From contig CM040126.1 in assembly GCA_022559845.1 (NCBI GenBank), positions 223,640,641 to 223,704,640 on the forward strand: a DNA stretch of 64,000 nucleotides, in the 5' to 3' direction. The notes under the pieces are model-generated. The model ran no database searches. It was given only the letters and a program-made list of their open reading frames with translations, and was not told the DNA's origin. Of the stretch, positions 52,880 through 64,000 are shown in pieces. Source of the DNA: Amorphophallus konjac (lineage: Eukaryota; Streptophyta; Magnoliopsida; Alismatales; Araceae). Within the stretch, counting starts at the first letter, position 1. Each line of letters begins with the position of its first letter. A program made the translations under genes and the position numbers.

Positions 52880-54396
52880 ATGGGTAATCCACCAGTTTTC
52901 AATGGTTCTAATTTTAATGCGTGGGTTATCAGTCTACGAAATTATGTTGATGCAGTTAATCCTGATCTGTGGAAATTAATTTCACAAGGTCCTCACACAT
53001 TACCAAAGAAGTGTCCAAATGGACCAACAGCCACAGATCAAAGAATGGAGAAAATCAGAAGGCCTTCAATCTGATAAAAGCAGCCACTGACAGAGCCTTA
53101 CACTCTTGTTTTTATGATTGCAGGTCTGCCAAGGACATCCTGGAGGAGCTGAAGCTAGCTCACAGGTTAAATGAAGACAACTGCATGATGGCTAAAGGAA
53201 GTATTCATAGGAGCAGCCAAAATGAAGAAGAGGATGATGAGGAGGAGGTAAACATCTTCGAGAATTTTTTTTTAGATGATTGGGAGAATGCATATGCTGA
53301 GCTGTTTGAGTCTCATGAACAATTAAGAAAATGATACAAGAACTTGAAAAAGAAAAGTGATCAGGGTAGTTCAAGTTCACCATGTGAAAATTGTTCAAAT
53401 ATGAAGCAATCTCATGATGCCTATTTGTCAGATATCCATATGCATAAAAACCAGAATGAAAAATTGATGAATGAACTTAAATGTGTTTGCTCTGAACTAA
53501 GTAGGCTGAAATCTGAAAATGACTCTCTTAGAAAATCTGTTAAAAAAAATGAAGAAAAATTTGAGAAACTTGAGCAAGAGAATAATTTGTTTGCTGAAAA
53601 ATCTAATGCCATAAAATCTGTAAACATGGAATTGCAGAAAGATCTTGAAAAACAGAAAGAAAAGAATCAACAAGTTCCTCTTCCCACTCTGCATGTTTCA
53701 CCCACACACTCGCATGCATCTAGAAAGAAAATGATCTGTCACTACTGTCACAAATATGGACATTTGATGCATGAGTGTAATTTGATGGAAAAAGATGATC
53801 TAGCAGCTACTCAAAACAATCAGGGTAGAAATCATGTCCTTAGAGAAAAGAAAATTCATTGTTATAACTGTGGAAAAATAGGACATGTTGCTGCACAATG
53901 CTAGTTAGGCCCTCATAGAAATACCTTGTCTAATTGTTCTCATTGTGGAAAACATGGCCATACAGTCAAGAACTGCTGGCATGCTCAGGGAAAAATATTT
54001 TCTCAAAATATAAAATTCCCTGCAAATAGAAATGTTTTTGTTAGAAATAAATCTGTCTTTAAGAGAAAGATTTCTACATGCTTTGAATGTGGAAAACCTG
54101 GCCACCGAGCTTCTGAATGCTGGCTGGCACGAGATGGAAAACAGTATATGCATGCAAATAACAGAGACTTTCATGATAATACACACAGATTCTATGCTAA
54201 CAATGTTGTGCATAAAAAGAATTCAAGATATGCTGTTTCCTGTCATTATTGTGGGCAGTTTGGGCACTCCATGAGGGAGTGTAATTTAATGAAGTCTGAT
54301 GACTTACATACCCAAAGATTATGGAAAGCACCTATCAGAGGTGTTACTAACAAAGTAGGACCCAAGAAGTCTTGGGTACCTAGAAACACAAAATGA
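52880..54396 (+). pseudogene. gag: Broken Sirevirus gag with five CCHC knuckles (S2)
   Basis: The frame starts at ATG 52880 (MGNPPVFNGSNFNAWVISLR), the typical copia gag opening, and shifts near 53070 into the frame that continues to the end, with in-frame stops TGA 53332 and TAG 53902. The middle is an acidic patch (NEEEDDEEEV) and a coiled coil (about 53460-53660). Five CX2CX4HX4C knuckles follow: 53737-53778, 53860-53901, 53935-53976, 54079-54120 and 54241-54282. The end, KKSWVPRNTK, is where the Sirevirus protease normally begins, but the next bases lead only into noncoding sequence. Gag would form virus-like particles; five knuckles is more than the one or two usual in copia gag. Confidence 0.82.
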
Positions 54397-56651
54397 GATA
54401 TGTGCTTTACAGGTATGCCTTGAGGATGAGGAATAAAAGGGGGTCAAATAAACCAAGGCATCCAAAGTTTGGTAAACCCCAACTCTGTTGATTAAATGCT
54501 TGTTCACCTGAATTTTTGCTCCAGCTGAACATCATGCTTAATATGTCAATTAAGAACTCATGCATACATGTCCATAACTGCATCTGCCATTTGCAATTTC
54601 TTTTTGTCTGATCATGCACTGGTGCATACATGAGATTTAAAGGTTGTCTGCATTTGATGCATACATATGACAATTGCAGTTGTTTGATATTTGTTAAAAT
54701 GCACAATCACTGAAAACAAATTGCATTCTGAAAAATCTGAAAAGCTGAATTGAATAAGTCTGTTGCTTGGATGATGTCTCATGCTTAAAAATGTTCATCT
54801 GCACATTTGACATGCACATGCATCACAATTGCATATAAGTGGCAAAGTGTTAGCTAAAAGATGCATGTAGAACTGCATATGCATTGGATTGTCATGCACG
54901 ACTCTTGGTATATAAATAGTGAGATACTAAAGGGCAGATGAATTCTGTCTGGAAGTGCTTACTATGTGTGAGGTAGTCTTTAGACCTAGTCCTCCGCTTG
55001 GTACCATAGGTCAGAATTGCATACATTTAGGAATGTTAGATCATGCATACATTTAGGGGGAACATTATTCATATTCTACCATCTGAACTTCCCATCTTCA
55101 GATTGAACTGCTATCTTGCCTAAATCCCTGTGATGAATGTGTAATGCAACACATTTCAGCTTCCTGCTTCAACTGTTATCAGCCATCTTCACTCATCTTA
55201 TTCATTGGTATCATCTGTTGAATTGGCTGTTCCCAAAAATGTTTCGGCCTTTCCTGAAAACTCAAAAATTATTCTCTGTACATATCTTGATCATAAATCT
55301 GAAAATAAATTAAAGAGGAATCTTCTATTATATAGGATTATGAATGTCTGATTCTTTCAGCCGGTTGATGTTTCATGTATGTCTTGTGTTTGCTTATGAA
55401 CATATCTTGAAAATATCTGAGTTGGTCTTAATAAACTTTAACCAACATTTTCATGTTGAGTCTTTTAAACTCTTCTGAATTCTAAAAATTCTGAAATCAT
55501 GATATTCCTTGATTGATATGTATGAAATTAGTATTGATTTTTAAAACATCTGAGAATATGGATTATGTCTAAGGGTAAATCCTGTCAGAGCAATGACCTT
55601 GGTCACTGAGAAACCATGTCCAAAGGACTATGTCATGAGGTGCCATAGTTAACTCTGCTTAAAAATGATTGATAATCTGGCAGAGCAATAGCATGCACAC
55701 TGAGAAATACATCTCACTCATCAAAGAAATGATATGTAGTGTGTCATGAAGTGTAAATGCAATCTCTGTTCCTATGAAGCATGACAGTTAGTCCATCCAA
55801 GTACTTAGGGATACTGGCGTCTAAACAACGTGTATCCTCTAGTTACAAGGGTGTACTAAACTCAAGTGCTCATGAAGAATGTTATGAAAATTGCTGCTAA
55901 TCTTGTATACCATTTGAAAAATATGTGCAAAAGAAATATTCTATTGGAACCCTTGACAGAAACAAATATTTTTATTATGTGTTTAACTTCATTACTATTG
56001 ATTGCATCTCTTAAAGGAATCTTTGAAATTGAGTGAGTAAGAAAGAAGAAGATCAAACAAGACTGTCAATATGAAAGCAAGGCTCACTTTTATTAAAACT
56101 GATTTCAGATATAAGTACAGGAAACTTATAAACAAGCCTTGCATACATCATATTCTGATCTGACTTGTCAATGAAGATCATTCATAAATCTCTATAATAG
56201 AAGAGTCTGAAATACTTGTTTAATCAGATTTATGAAATTGATATCCCATTGAAAACCTTTCTCATTCATTCTGAGTACTTACTTTCTCACATTGGACTCC
56301 ATTATTTCAAACCTGACTGTTGATCTAAGGGGGAGAATTCTTGCATGTCCCTGTGGTTCAATGCTCACTCAGGAGAGTATCTTATCAAGGGAAGTTTTTG
56401 CTTTTGATGGCTGTAACTCACTGCATTGCATAATAGCTCCTTCAACAGTCAATGAACATTCCCTTCTTTTTGATGTTGTCAAAGGGGGATAACTTTTGTG
56501 AGTCATTCCTTTTTTATTTTTTGCATCAATCAACACTTGCATCACATGGTGTTTATGTTCATGAACTTTGTCATATCTGTGGTGCATGTTATGTGATATT
56601 TCATAATCACCATGATGTATCTATTGCAATGACTCATAATATTGCCATCAC
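54397..56651 (+). other. Noncoding interior of S2
   Basis: No frame with protease, integrase, RT or RNase H similarity was found. At 54411-54420 the text AGGTATGCCT matches 324-333 in S1, where protease sequence starts, marking the left edge of the pol deletion. The conserved Sirevirus block recurs once at 55799-55839. Purine tracts are at 54434, 55051, 56326 and 56481. Confidence 0.65.
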
Positions 56652-56666
56652 CAAAAAGGGGGAGAT
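56651..56666 (+). promoter_or_regulatory. Polypurine tract of S2
   Basis: CCAAAAAGGGGGAGAT abuts the 3' LTR start. The LTR first base is A here (AGATGTGTCC) against T in the 5' LTR, a point change. Confidence 0.75.
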
Positions 56667-59306
56667 AGATGTGTCCCCTGTGGTTCTGGAGTTTTGATGA
56701 TGACAGTATTATGACTCATTATGTTTACATCCTTGATGGTATAATCCTGTTGCATTATGAGAAACTGTCAGAACAGGTTTAAGTATGACTCACAGGTCAT
56801 GAAGTTAACCCAAGTCAAAGTCAAATCATGACAAGTAAGGTGAATGCTCAGATCAGGTAATGCTTTAATTAGTTCTCCATCATACATTTAGTTCTTTTCT
56901 GCTATATGCATTCAATTCATTGGTTCATGTTCATTGTGCATTGCCTCACATCAAGTCTAGACATCCTGGTTGCATTCTAAGTCTACACATTCTGCATTGG
57001 CCAAGTCTGTTTAGTTAGTATGGACAGTAGTGGGTCGACCCACCCCTACTGATGCGTCGACCCATTAGAACACTGACTGTCTGGGTATCAAAGTCTATAC
57101 ATCAGCCTGATCGAGTAAGTCTGTACAGCATGCCTTATTGTTCATATCATTATGTCTGTACATTGGCATCTCATCTCCAAGTATGTACATCGCTACTTTA
57201 TCAAAGCCTGTATAGTCGATCTTCAAGTGTTTGGCCAACTCTGTACATCCGTTTTCCCTATTCATTGTTGAGGCAGAGTCTGTACATTGGCTCAGACTTT
57301 CCAAAGTCTACACAATGCCCTTCATTGAAAGTCTATACATTTTGGCCTATTCCTACGCTCGAAGCTTTAGCTACACTCTAAGTCTATACACTGCTAAAGT
57401 CTGAACATCGTAGTATTCAAGTCTTTCAAAGTCTGTGCCTTGGCTTTGCTTTTGCAAGTCTGTACATTGGAGTCTTATCTTCAAGTCTGTACATCGGGCA
57501 ACTTCTAATTGAAGTCTGTACACTGGACTTCATTTCACCAACTCTATACATCCGATTGATGTTGCAGTGTTCACCAAGTCTATACATCATCTTCAGACTT
57601 CAAGTCTATACACTCCTTGCCCATCCAAGTCTATACATCGGTTTGATACAAAGTCTGTACACTGCTTCACTTCGTCAAAGTCCATATATTGGACTGTAGC
57701 ATCTGAAGTCTGTACAGCGTCCGTTGTCTAGAGTTCTTGAAGTATATACATTGGACTGTTTCTTTCGAAGTATATACACTACAATGTACATACTAAGATC
57801 TTATGACTTCATTCTTGTTGCTGAAGGGAACAGGGTCGACGCTGGGAGCTTAAAGCGTCCACGCATCAGTTGACGAAGCCTTCACGATATCTTCCACTGC
57901 GTCAACACCACAATGGAGCAGTGTCGACGCAGTAGTTAAAGGAGCATTCACTTTCACAGGCTATTCCACTGCGTCAACGCCACAATTGAGCAGCGTCGAC
58001 GCAGCAGCTAAAGAGACGAAGCTAATGGCTTACTGGAATGCCTCACTGCGTTAACGCCATTGCTTGACAGCGTCAACGCAGCAAGTCAGATTGCTGTCAT
58101 TGAGCACGTGACCCGAAGCTGGCACCTGACACGTGGTCCAAATTTCTAGGGCAGGAAATGTGGAAGCCACACGCGCCCAGTGTGCCTGCTGCTGCTGCTA
58201 TATATACAAGACTTCTTCCACAGAAGAAGATGATCGAAGAAGAAGCCTGGAGAGCAGAAAGCCCTTCGATCCAGAAAAAGAGAAGAAGAAGAAATAAAAG
58301 AAGAGTGAGCCGGCAAGAAGAAAAAGAGTTGCAGAGAAGAAGGAGGAAATAGCGTAAGAGAAAAGGAGAGCAGAGGAGAAAGAAAGAGAGATAGAGAGAG
58401 AGAGTTCGTGGAGAAGAAGGAAGAAGCTATTGAAGATCTGTCCTCTGGCGTCTGGATTAAATCCAAGCCAGATCTGCTCCTTTGAGAGCTACATTCTTGT
58501 TCTTCATTTACAGCCTTCCGATCGCTGTGTATTTTCCGTTTCTTATTTTTTTTCCTTTTCACCTGGTTATCTTTGTTCTTCCGATCCTCTGGTCTGAGGT
58601 CGGGTTCCTCCTGGTGGGTCAGGAGAAGGGAGATCTGATCTCCGGTTGCAAGTAGCTGGGAGCTACTTGTGGGTTCCCTCCGGTTTGGAGGAAGGGAGAC
58701 TTGTCTCCGGTTCTAGGCTTGTGGGTAGCAAGTCCAGGGGTCCCTCCGGTCTGGAGGAAGAGAGACTTCGGTCTTTGGGTTCCAAGTAGCTGGGAGTCAC
58801 TGGGGTGTCCCTCTGGTTGGGAGGAAGAGGGGAGGTTGTTCCCCTGGTCAAGCTGTGTGGCAGCAACTTATTTGCAGACTGAGTCTGCGTTCTAGCTTGT
58901 GCTAGTGGAAGCCTCACTCCGGTTGGGAGTGAGGGGTGGACGTAGGTCTGTGGACTGAACCACCTAAAAACCCTGCTGTTCTGTGGTTTGCTTGTGGTGT
59001 GCTCTTCCATATCTTCTATCTGTTTCACAGGTTGTTTGAATAGTCTTGTTTCGAGTTACAGTGGCCTTGAGCTTTACATCTTGGTAAGTGAGTCTAGTTT
59101 GCATTGTACTGTCATTTGGCATTAGACTTCATCAGGTTCCACTAGTATAGTCAGCAGCTCATCTGGTCGATCAAATGTCTATTTGAACTCGATAGCCTTT
59201 ATTCTGCAACTGTATCTAGTAGCAGGCGAATTGTTTTTAATTTGGGCAATATTCTTGAAGGGGATACATTCACCCCCCCCTCTGTATCGATCGCACCATT
59301 CCAACA
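56667..59306 (+). mobile_element. 3' LTR of S2
   Basis: Co-linear with the 5' LTR to the last base (CATTCCAACA). Indels fall mainly in the motif array and in the GAGA run downstream of the TATA box. It is followed by the target copy GTTGA. Confidence 0.85.
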
Positions 59307-59487
59307 GTTGATATAGAGACTCATGTTTGGAAATGTTTGCATTTGAATGAATAAAATTGATGATTGTATTGATCTGAGTTTGGCCTTTCTTGCATATGAT
59401 TGAATGAGTTTGAGATTGGATCTCGGGATGAACACGGCCCATAACCAGACTGCTCAGTTAGATAAATGGTTAGAGTCTAACTGTGCC

Positions 59488-59762
59488 AGAGAATTGAACG
59501 GCCAGACCTTGGCCGTGTAGCAGATCATCCACAGGGTAAAGAACATGGACCTTTGAAGAGTGGAACGCTCTATCGACGGACCGTGGACAGAGTAGAACGG
59601 TCAAGCCCGCACCGTTCTTATTTGTGAACGGTCTAGTAAAGACCGTTACTTCTTGAAGGTTCTAGAAATTGGAAGTGGTCCAAACGAGGCCATGTGAAGT
59701 CTGGAATGGTCTGATGTTGACCGTTAGAGGGACTAAAACGGTCGCCAGAGGACCGTGCAGAG
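59488..59762 (-). repeat. ACGGTC/GACCGT hairpin array near pol end of H
   Basis: Units include ACGGCCAGACCTTGGCCGT, ACGGTCTAGTAAAGACCGT (59629-59647), ATGGTCTGATGTTGACCGT and ACGGTCGCCAGAGGACCGT. Arm and loop sizes match the arrays at 7520 and 10625, linking these separated parts of H. Confidence 0.7.
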
Positions 59763-59984
59763 ATGGAAATGCTGAATCTTATCTTCAACCTGCCCCTACA
59801 CACATATAAACAAGAAAACATATTAAATCTGTTTTAGGCTTAACCCCTTGCCTGTAGCAAGTTAGGAACTGACTAGTTCTTGATTTTTGGTCAAGGGGGT
59901 AAGCCTTATCAGCTAGGCAAAATGACCAAAGAAAAAAAGGATGCAATGCATGCCATGAAGTGCAAGTGATGATTTTGAAAATGC

Positions 59985-60225
59985 TTTTTGTAGTTTTGAA
60001 ATATTTTGATTTTTTGGATTTTGAAATATTTGATATATTTTTGAATTTTAAAATATTTGATTTTTTGGATTTTGAAGTATTTGATTTTTTTTGGATTTTG
60101 AAATATTTGATTTTTTTAATTTTGAAATATTTGATTTTTTGGATTTTGAAATATTTGATTTTTTTGATTTTGAAATGTTTAATTTTGTTGGATTTTGAAA
60201 TATTTGTTTTTTTTTATTTTGAAAC
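59985..60225. repeat. ~26-bp AT-rich tandem repeat
   Basis: About nine units of TTTTGAAATATTTGATTTTT with TGGA between them. An apparent plus-strand frame of repeated Phe, Asp, Leu and Ile is a by-product of the repeat. Confidence 0.8.
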
Positions 60226-60992
60226 CAGCTTAATCCCGGCGACGGGATATCGTCATATCTCATTAGGGGTTTCTCAAGTTCAACGTGCATTATGGGTGAC
60301 CGCCCATGGCCGGGGTCCAATTCTACTTAATGGTGCCTCTACCGAGGCCATACCCGGGATACGATCCAGTCCTTGGAAAATAAAAGAGAATTCGATTGGA
60401 AAGCCGACAATAGGTATAGAGGCTTTTAGGGCTTGAGTTCTTCTCACGACAACCCCTTTTCAAGGAATTTGGTCTGTTGTGCCGGGGCTTTGTGTCCGTC
60501 ATCGAACCTACATCAGCTCTAGGCACGCATACAACTGGGCTCATGACGTCCTGCGGGGAAACTGTATTGACACTCTTGCCATGTCTAGTTTCATTCTTTT
60601 CTTGGGAGTATCTAGACTTTTCGAGCTTCAAGCTTTTGAATGAACTTTTAGCTTTGACTTGATTTTTCCCCTTTTCTTTTATCCTTTTTTATTTCTTTTG
60701 TTTTTTGCGGAATTAAGTCATAACGGACTGCCCCTATTTGAGACCTCTCTTTTCTCGGGGTGCCTAGATCAGTTCTCGCCCCCTTATTCACCACTTGCCC
60801 CCATTTTCAGCCGAAAGAGGAGAAAAATAAGGATTTTCACTTTCACCCGAGCATGGTCAAGGGAGAAACGGTGTTGCGTAAAAAGGAACACTCAACCATG
60901 GGGGTCGTGAAGTGTGTGAGTGTTGAACCGGAGACTTCCCTTCATGATCAAGTATAGGAACACCCCGCCACTGGGCTGTTTCTGGCTTGACT

Positions 60993-63900
60993 CTATGGAT
61001 AAAAACATTTAAGATACAACACGTTCCATGGATTAGACTATTCTTCGCCCTCTGCGTTGATCAGACGGTACGCGTTCCCAGGATAAATTTCCTTGATTAC
61101 GAACGGACCCTCCCAATTGGGTTGCAGCTTAGACCTAGGGCCTGCTGATCTAATAAATTTGCATTTCAAAATCATGTTACCCTCTTGAAATTTTCTTTCG
61201 ATGACCTTCTTTTGAAAATGACGCGAGACATGTTTTTGATAAACGGAGACGTGAATGGCCGCATTAAGCCACTTCTCATCCAAGAGTTCCAGTTGGACTA
61301 ACAATGCCTCCCGATGTTCGTCGAGATTAAGTTCTTTGTCAAGCTGCACTCTTAGGGAAGGGATCAAAATCTCATACGGGAGTACCACCTCCATCCCATA
61401 AGTGAGAGCAAAAGGAGTTTGCCCCGTGGGAGTGCGGACGGAGGTGTGATAAGCCCATAGAGCTTCAACAAGTCTTTCAGGCCAATCAGCAAATTTGTGC
61501 GACTTGCAAGTTTTCTGGATAATTTTCAAAAGCGTCTTGTTGGTAGCTTCGGCCTGGCCGTTGCCTTGAGGGTAGTAAGGTGATGAATGATGCAATGCAA
61601 TGTTGAATTTCTTACAGAGGTCCTGGAGTTCTTGAGACACGAACTACGGTCCGTTGTCGGTGACGATGTCGCTTGGCACTCCAAACCGTGAAATAATATT
61701 CTTCAGGATGAAGCGGCATACTGTGGTGGCTTTGATTTCTACATATGCTTTGGCTTTTGCCCACTTGGTGAAATACTCCGTAGCAGTTAGGATACAAGAT
61801 TTCTGTTTGACCTGGGAGTTTGGAACACCGAGTGGGCCTACAATATCAAAAGCCCACATGGAAATAGCCAAGGAGTAGAAAGAGGATGGAGAGATGAAGC
61901 AGGAGCATGAACCTTGTCAGCATGGAGTTGGCATTGAAGGCATCTACGGACATAGGTGGAGCAATCTTCTTCTAAGGTCGGCCAGTAATAGCCCTGCCTA
62001 AGAATCTTCTTCGCCAAGGCCTGACCATTGACATGCCGTCCACACTCGCTCGAGTGAGCTACTTCAACAACCTTCCAGGCCTCATCATCGTCTAAGCATC
62101 TCATGAGAACTCTATTAAGAGCCCGCCTATACAACTCTTCTGCAATAATGGTGTATCGAGAGGCGACTCTTCTTATGGCCTTGCGCTGCACAGCGTTGGC
62201 TGATTCTGGGAATGACCCATCCCTGCAATACTGCTCGATTTCGTGATACCAAAGCAATTCTTCCTCTTCTAAAATTTCCTCGAGCTCAGTTAAAGATACT
62301 TCTTTCAAATCCTCCTTCTCGACTTTCTTCTTCACAAACTTCCTAAGGTTCTCGAACCATGGATCCTGGAGGGAAGGAGCGTCTAACCGCTGGACCATGA
62401 TGGTCTCAGTGGAGCGACTGAGGGGGAAGGAGAGGGAAGAAGCAAGTGATGCAAGAGCATCGGTAAGAATATTCTGAGACCGAGGAGTATGAATGTAAAT
62501 CAGTTTACGAAATTGCTTAGCCAAGATCGTGACCAAATCTTGATAAGGTTTGAGCTTAGGGTCACGAGTGCGATAAGTGGAAAGAACTTGACGCAGCACT
62601 AATTGAGAATCTCCTATGATATTCAAGTATCACGTGCCCATGATGTAGGCGTGCTTCATCCCAGCAAGGAGGCTATGCTATTGGTAGCAGGAAAGGAGAG
62701 TTGATATGCAATCGAAATGGTCACTCCCTCTGGAGTGAGGAGGACAGCACCGATCCCTCGGCCCTGGGAATTAAGTGCACCATCGAAATGAAGAGACCAA
62801 AAAGGATGATTATTAAGCACAGCCAGGTGTTCATCAGGGAACACATCCTAGATAGAATCTGTACAAGGGATAGGTGAATGAGCAAGATGTTCGGCAATAG
62901 CATATCACTTGATAGCTTTCTGAACGATGAAAGTGATATCAAATTGAGAGAGAAAGATCTGCCAGCGAGCTAACCTACTAGAAAGGACGGGTTTCTCTAA
63001 AAGATGGCAAATTGGGTCCATTCTAGAGATCAACTTAACCTCATGGGCAAGGAAATAATGTTTGAGCTTCTGAGCTACCCATACTAACGCTGCGCAGGTC
63101 TTCTCCATGGTGGTATACTTAGATTCAGCAGGATTGAACAACCTAGAGAGATAGTAGGCTGCCCTTTCCTTCCCTTTGTCATCCACTTGTGCCAGGATAG
63201 CTCCTAGGGAGTCATCAATAACTGAAACATACAAAATCAGGGGTTTCCCAGAGACATGTGCTTGCAAAACAGGGGGATTGGACAGATAAATCTTAAGATC
63301 CTCGTAGGCCTTTTGACATTGCTTGTTCCATTCAAACTTGGCCCCCGTCTTCAACAATTCATAGAATGGGCGGCATCTTCGTGAGTGTTGAGATATAAAT
63401 CTTCGAATAAACTGTAGATGCCCAATCAATCCTCTAAGTTCAGTGATGTTCTTAGGCGGGGGCATTTCCATAACGGTCTTTGCTTTGTTTGGATCAATTT
63501 GAATCCCCCGCTTGCTAACTATGAAGCCTAGCAACGTCCCTGATGCTACCCCAAACACACATATCTTCGGATTCATCTTCAGCTTATACTCCCTAGCCCT
63601 TTGCAACACCTTGGCTAAAATGACGAGGTGTTCCTCTTTTGACCTTGATTTCACCAGAATATCATCCACGTACGCCTCCATATAAACGTGCATCATATCG
63701 TGGAAGATGGCCATCATTTCTCGTTGATATGTGGCACCTGCATTCTTCAAGCCAAATGGCATGACAACATAGCAGTATGTGCCCCAGGGCATGGTGAAAG
63801 AGGTCTTCTCTTGATCTTCAGGAGCGAGACGGATTTGGTTGTATCCAGAATATCCATCCATATACGAAAGGGCTTCATACCCAGCCGTATTGTCCACCAA

Positions 63901-64000
63901 CACTTCAATGTGAGGAAGCGAAAAATCATCTTTCGGACATGCCTTACTTAAGTCCCTGAAATCAATACAAATTCGGACCTTTCCGTCCTTCTTCATAACC
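60993..64000 (-). pseudogene. pol: Pol of Tat element H: RT, RNase H, aRNH, integrase (5' end outside window)
   Basis: Reading down from 63996, RT has RICIDFRDLSKACPKDDFSL and YVDD (63661-63672). RNase H follows, then the archaeal-type RNase H with LHFDGALNSQGRGIGAVLL and IIGDSQLVLRQVL. Integrase has the finger HSSECGRHV...CLQCQ and catalytic parts in FDIVGPLG, IVTDNGP and GQAEATN, ending PGNAYRLINAEGEE before a stop at 61038; the homologous end continues to TAG at 60993. Breaks are stops near 62903 and 62849, a small deletion in the aRNH near 62670, a stop near 62635, a one-base loss near 61868 and a TAG near 61642. It is clearly related to T pol but diverged. RT N-terminus, protease and gag lie beyond the window. 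Confidence 0.9.

Larger units (their letters stand above)
50101..59306 (+). mobile_element. Non-autonomous, gag-only Sirevirus S2
   Basis: LTRs at 50101-52772 (2,672 bp) and 56667-59306 (2,640 bp) flank a 3.9-kb interior, with perfect target duplication GTTGA (50096-50100 and 59307-59311). A Met-tRNA primer site, a broken gag and a polypurine tract are present; protease, integrase, RT and RNase H are all absent. The LTRs look about 2% different by eye in the U3 portion compared, apart from a 29-bp deletion of one motif unit in the 3' copy. It sits downstream of the DUF7745-like gene within H. Confidence 0.9.
59312..60992 (-). other. Spacer of H between pol and the DUF7745-like gene
   Basis: 1.7 kb with no recognised gene on either strand. 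It contains the third hairpin array (59488-59762), an AT-rich tandem repeat (59985-60225) and about 700 bp of unremarkable sequence before the pol stop. Pol and the cargo gene converge here. Confidence 0.55.
4390..64000 (-). mobile_element. Giant Tat-lineage Ty3/gypsy element H (host of the other insertions; incomplete in window)
   Basis: After removing nested elements, the segments 4390-4442, 7034-11215, 48721-50100 and 59312-64000 read as one continuous unit. On the minus strand it has RT, RNase H, archaeal-type RNase H and integrase (64000 to 60993), then a 3' region holding two genes on the opposite (plus) strand: a DUF7745-like gene and a PMD gene. This pol-then-antisense-genes plan is that of element T. 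Short ACGGTC/GACCGT hairpins recur in three separate parts of H (7520, 10625, 59488), which supports treating it as one element. Its LTRs, gag and the start of pol lie outside the window, so the boundaries are inferred. Confidence 0.7.

Noticed and set aside
59960..60436. 159-codon Phe/Asp/Ile-rich frame
   Set aside because: It is generated by the AT-rich tandem repeat and has no initiation or conservation support.

Overview
This window comes from a plant nuclear genome, almost certainly a large, repeat-rich angiosperm genome. I can support no resident host gene: essentially all 64 kb is LTR retrotransposon sequence, nested at least three deep. The plant assignment rests on Sirevirus-type Ty1/copia elements, a Cassandra-like LTR with 5S rRNA homology, Tat-lineage Ty3/gypsy pol genes with an extra archaeal-type RNase H, and plant mobile domain (PMD) genes. 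No bacterial genes, CRISPR arrays or tRNA genes were seen. All element ages and relationships are read by eye, without alignment tools.

Layout. (1) 1-204: 3' part of a Cassandra-like LTR. (2) 205-4389: a decayed Sirevirus (S1) with a fused protease/RNase H remnant, repeated polypurine tracts and a 2.1-kb LTR. (3) From about 4390 to beyond the window end lies one giant minus-strand Tat-lineage element (H). Its pol is at 60993-64000 (-). Its far end carries two plus-strand cargo genes of the PMD superfamily: a 7-exon PMD gene (7126-10405) and a 2-exon DUF7745-like gene (exon 1 at 11122, exon 2 ending at 50077). (4) H is broken by three insertions: a solo LTR X (4443-7028, direct repeat ACCGT); a 37.5-kb composite Y (11216-48715, target duplication GTTGA/GCTGA) that splits exon 1 of the DUF7745-like gene; and a gag-only Sirevirus S2 (50101-59306, target duplication GTTGA). 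(5) Y is a minus-strand tandem LTR-U-LTR-U-LTR array and is itself interrupted by a solo Sirevirus LTR (16943-19211), a 3.7-kb LTR-like element A (22463-26196) and a complete 21.5-kb Tat element T (26482-47987, target duplication CCCAC).

Element T is the most complete unit: 5' LTR, primer site, gag-protease, an in-frame G-patch domain, RT-RNase H-aRNH-integrase, two tandem antisense PMD genes (one six-exon copy, one internally deleted), and a 3' LTR. H and T therefore share one plan: pol in one direction and PMD-superfamily genes with their own introns and TATA boxes pointing back at it between pol and the 3' LTR. All four cargo genes begin with a short non-domain exon ending in a phase-0 intron. 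Every gene is broken by premature stops, mostly explicable as C-to-T or G-to-A changes, so current function is unlikely.

A second theme is arrays of short hairpins: ACGGTC/GACCGT in H, GACGC/GCGTC in Y, 32-bp CpG-rich palindromes in the LTRs of T, GGTCGACC palindromes and R-region hairpins in the Sirevirus LTRs, and a dense AAGTCTRTACAT motif array in the S1 and S2 LTRs.
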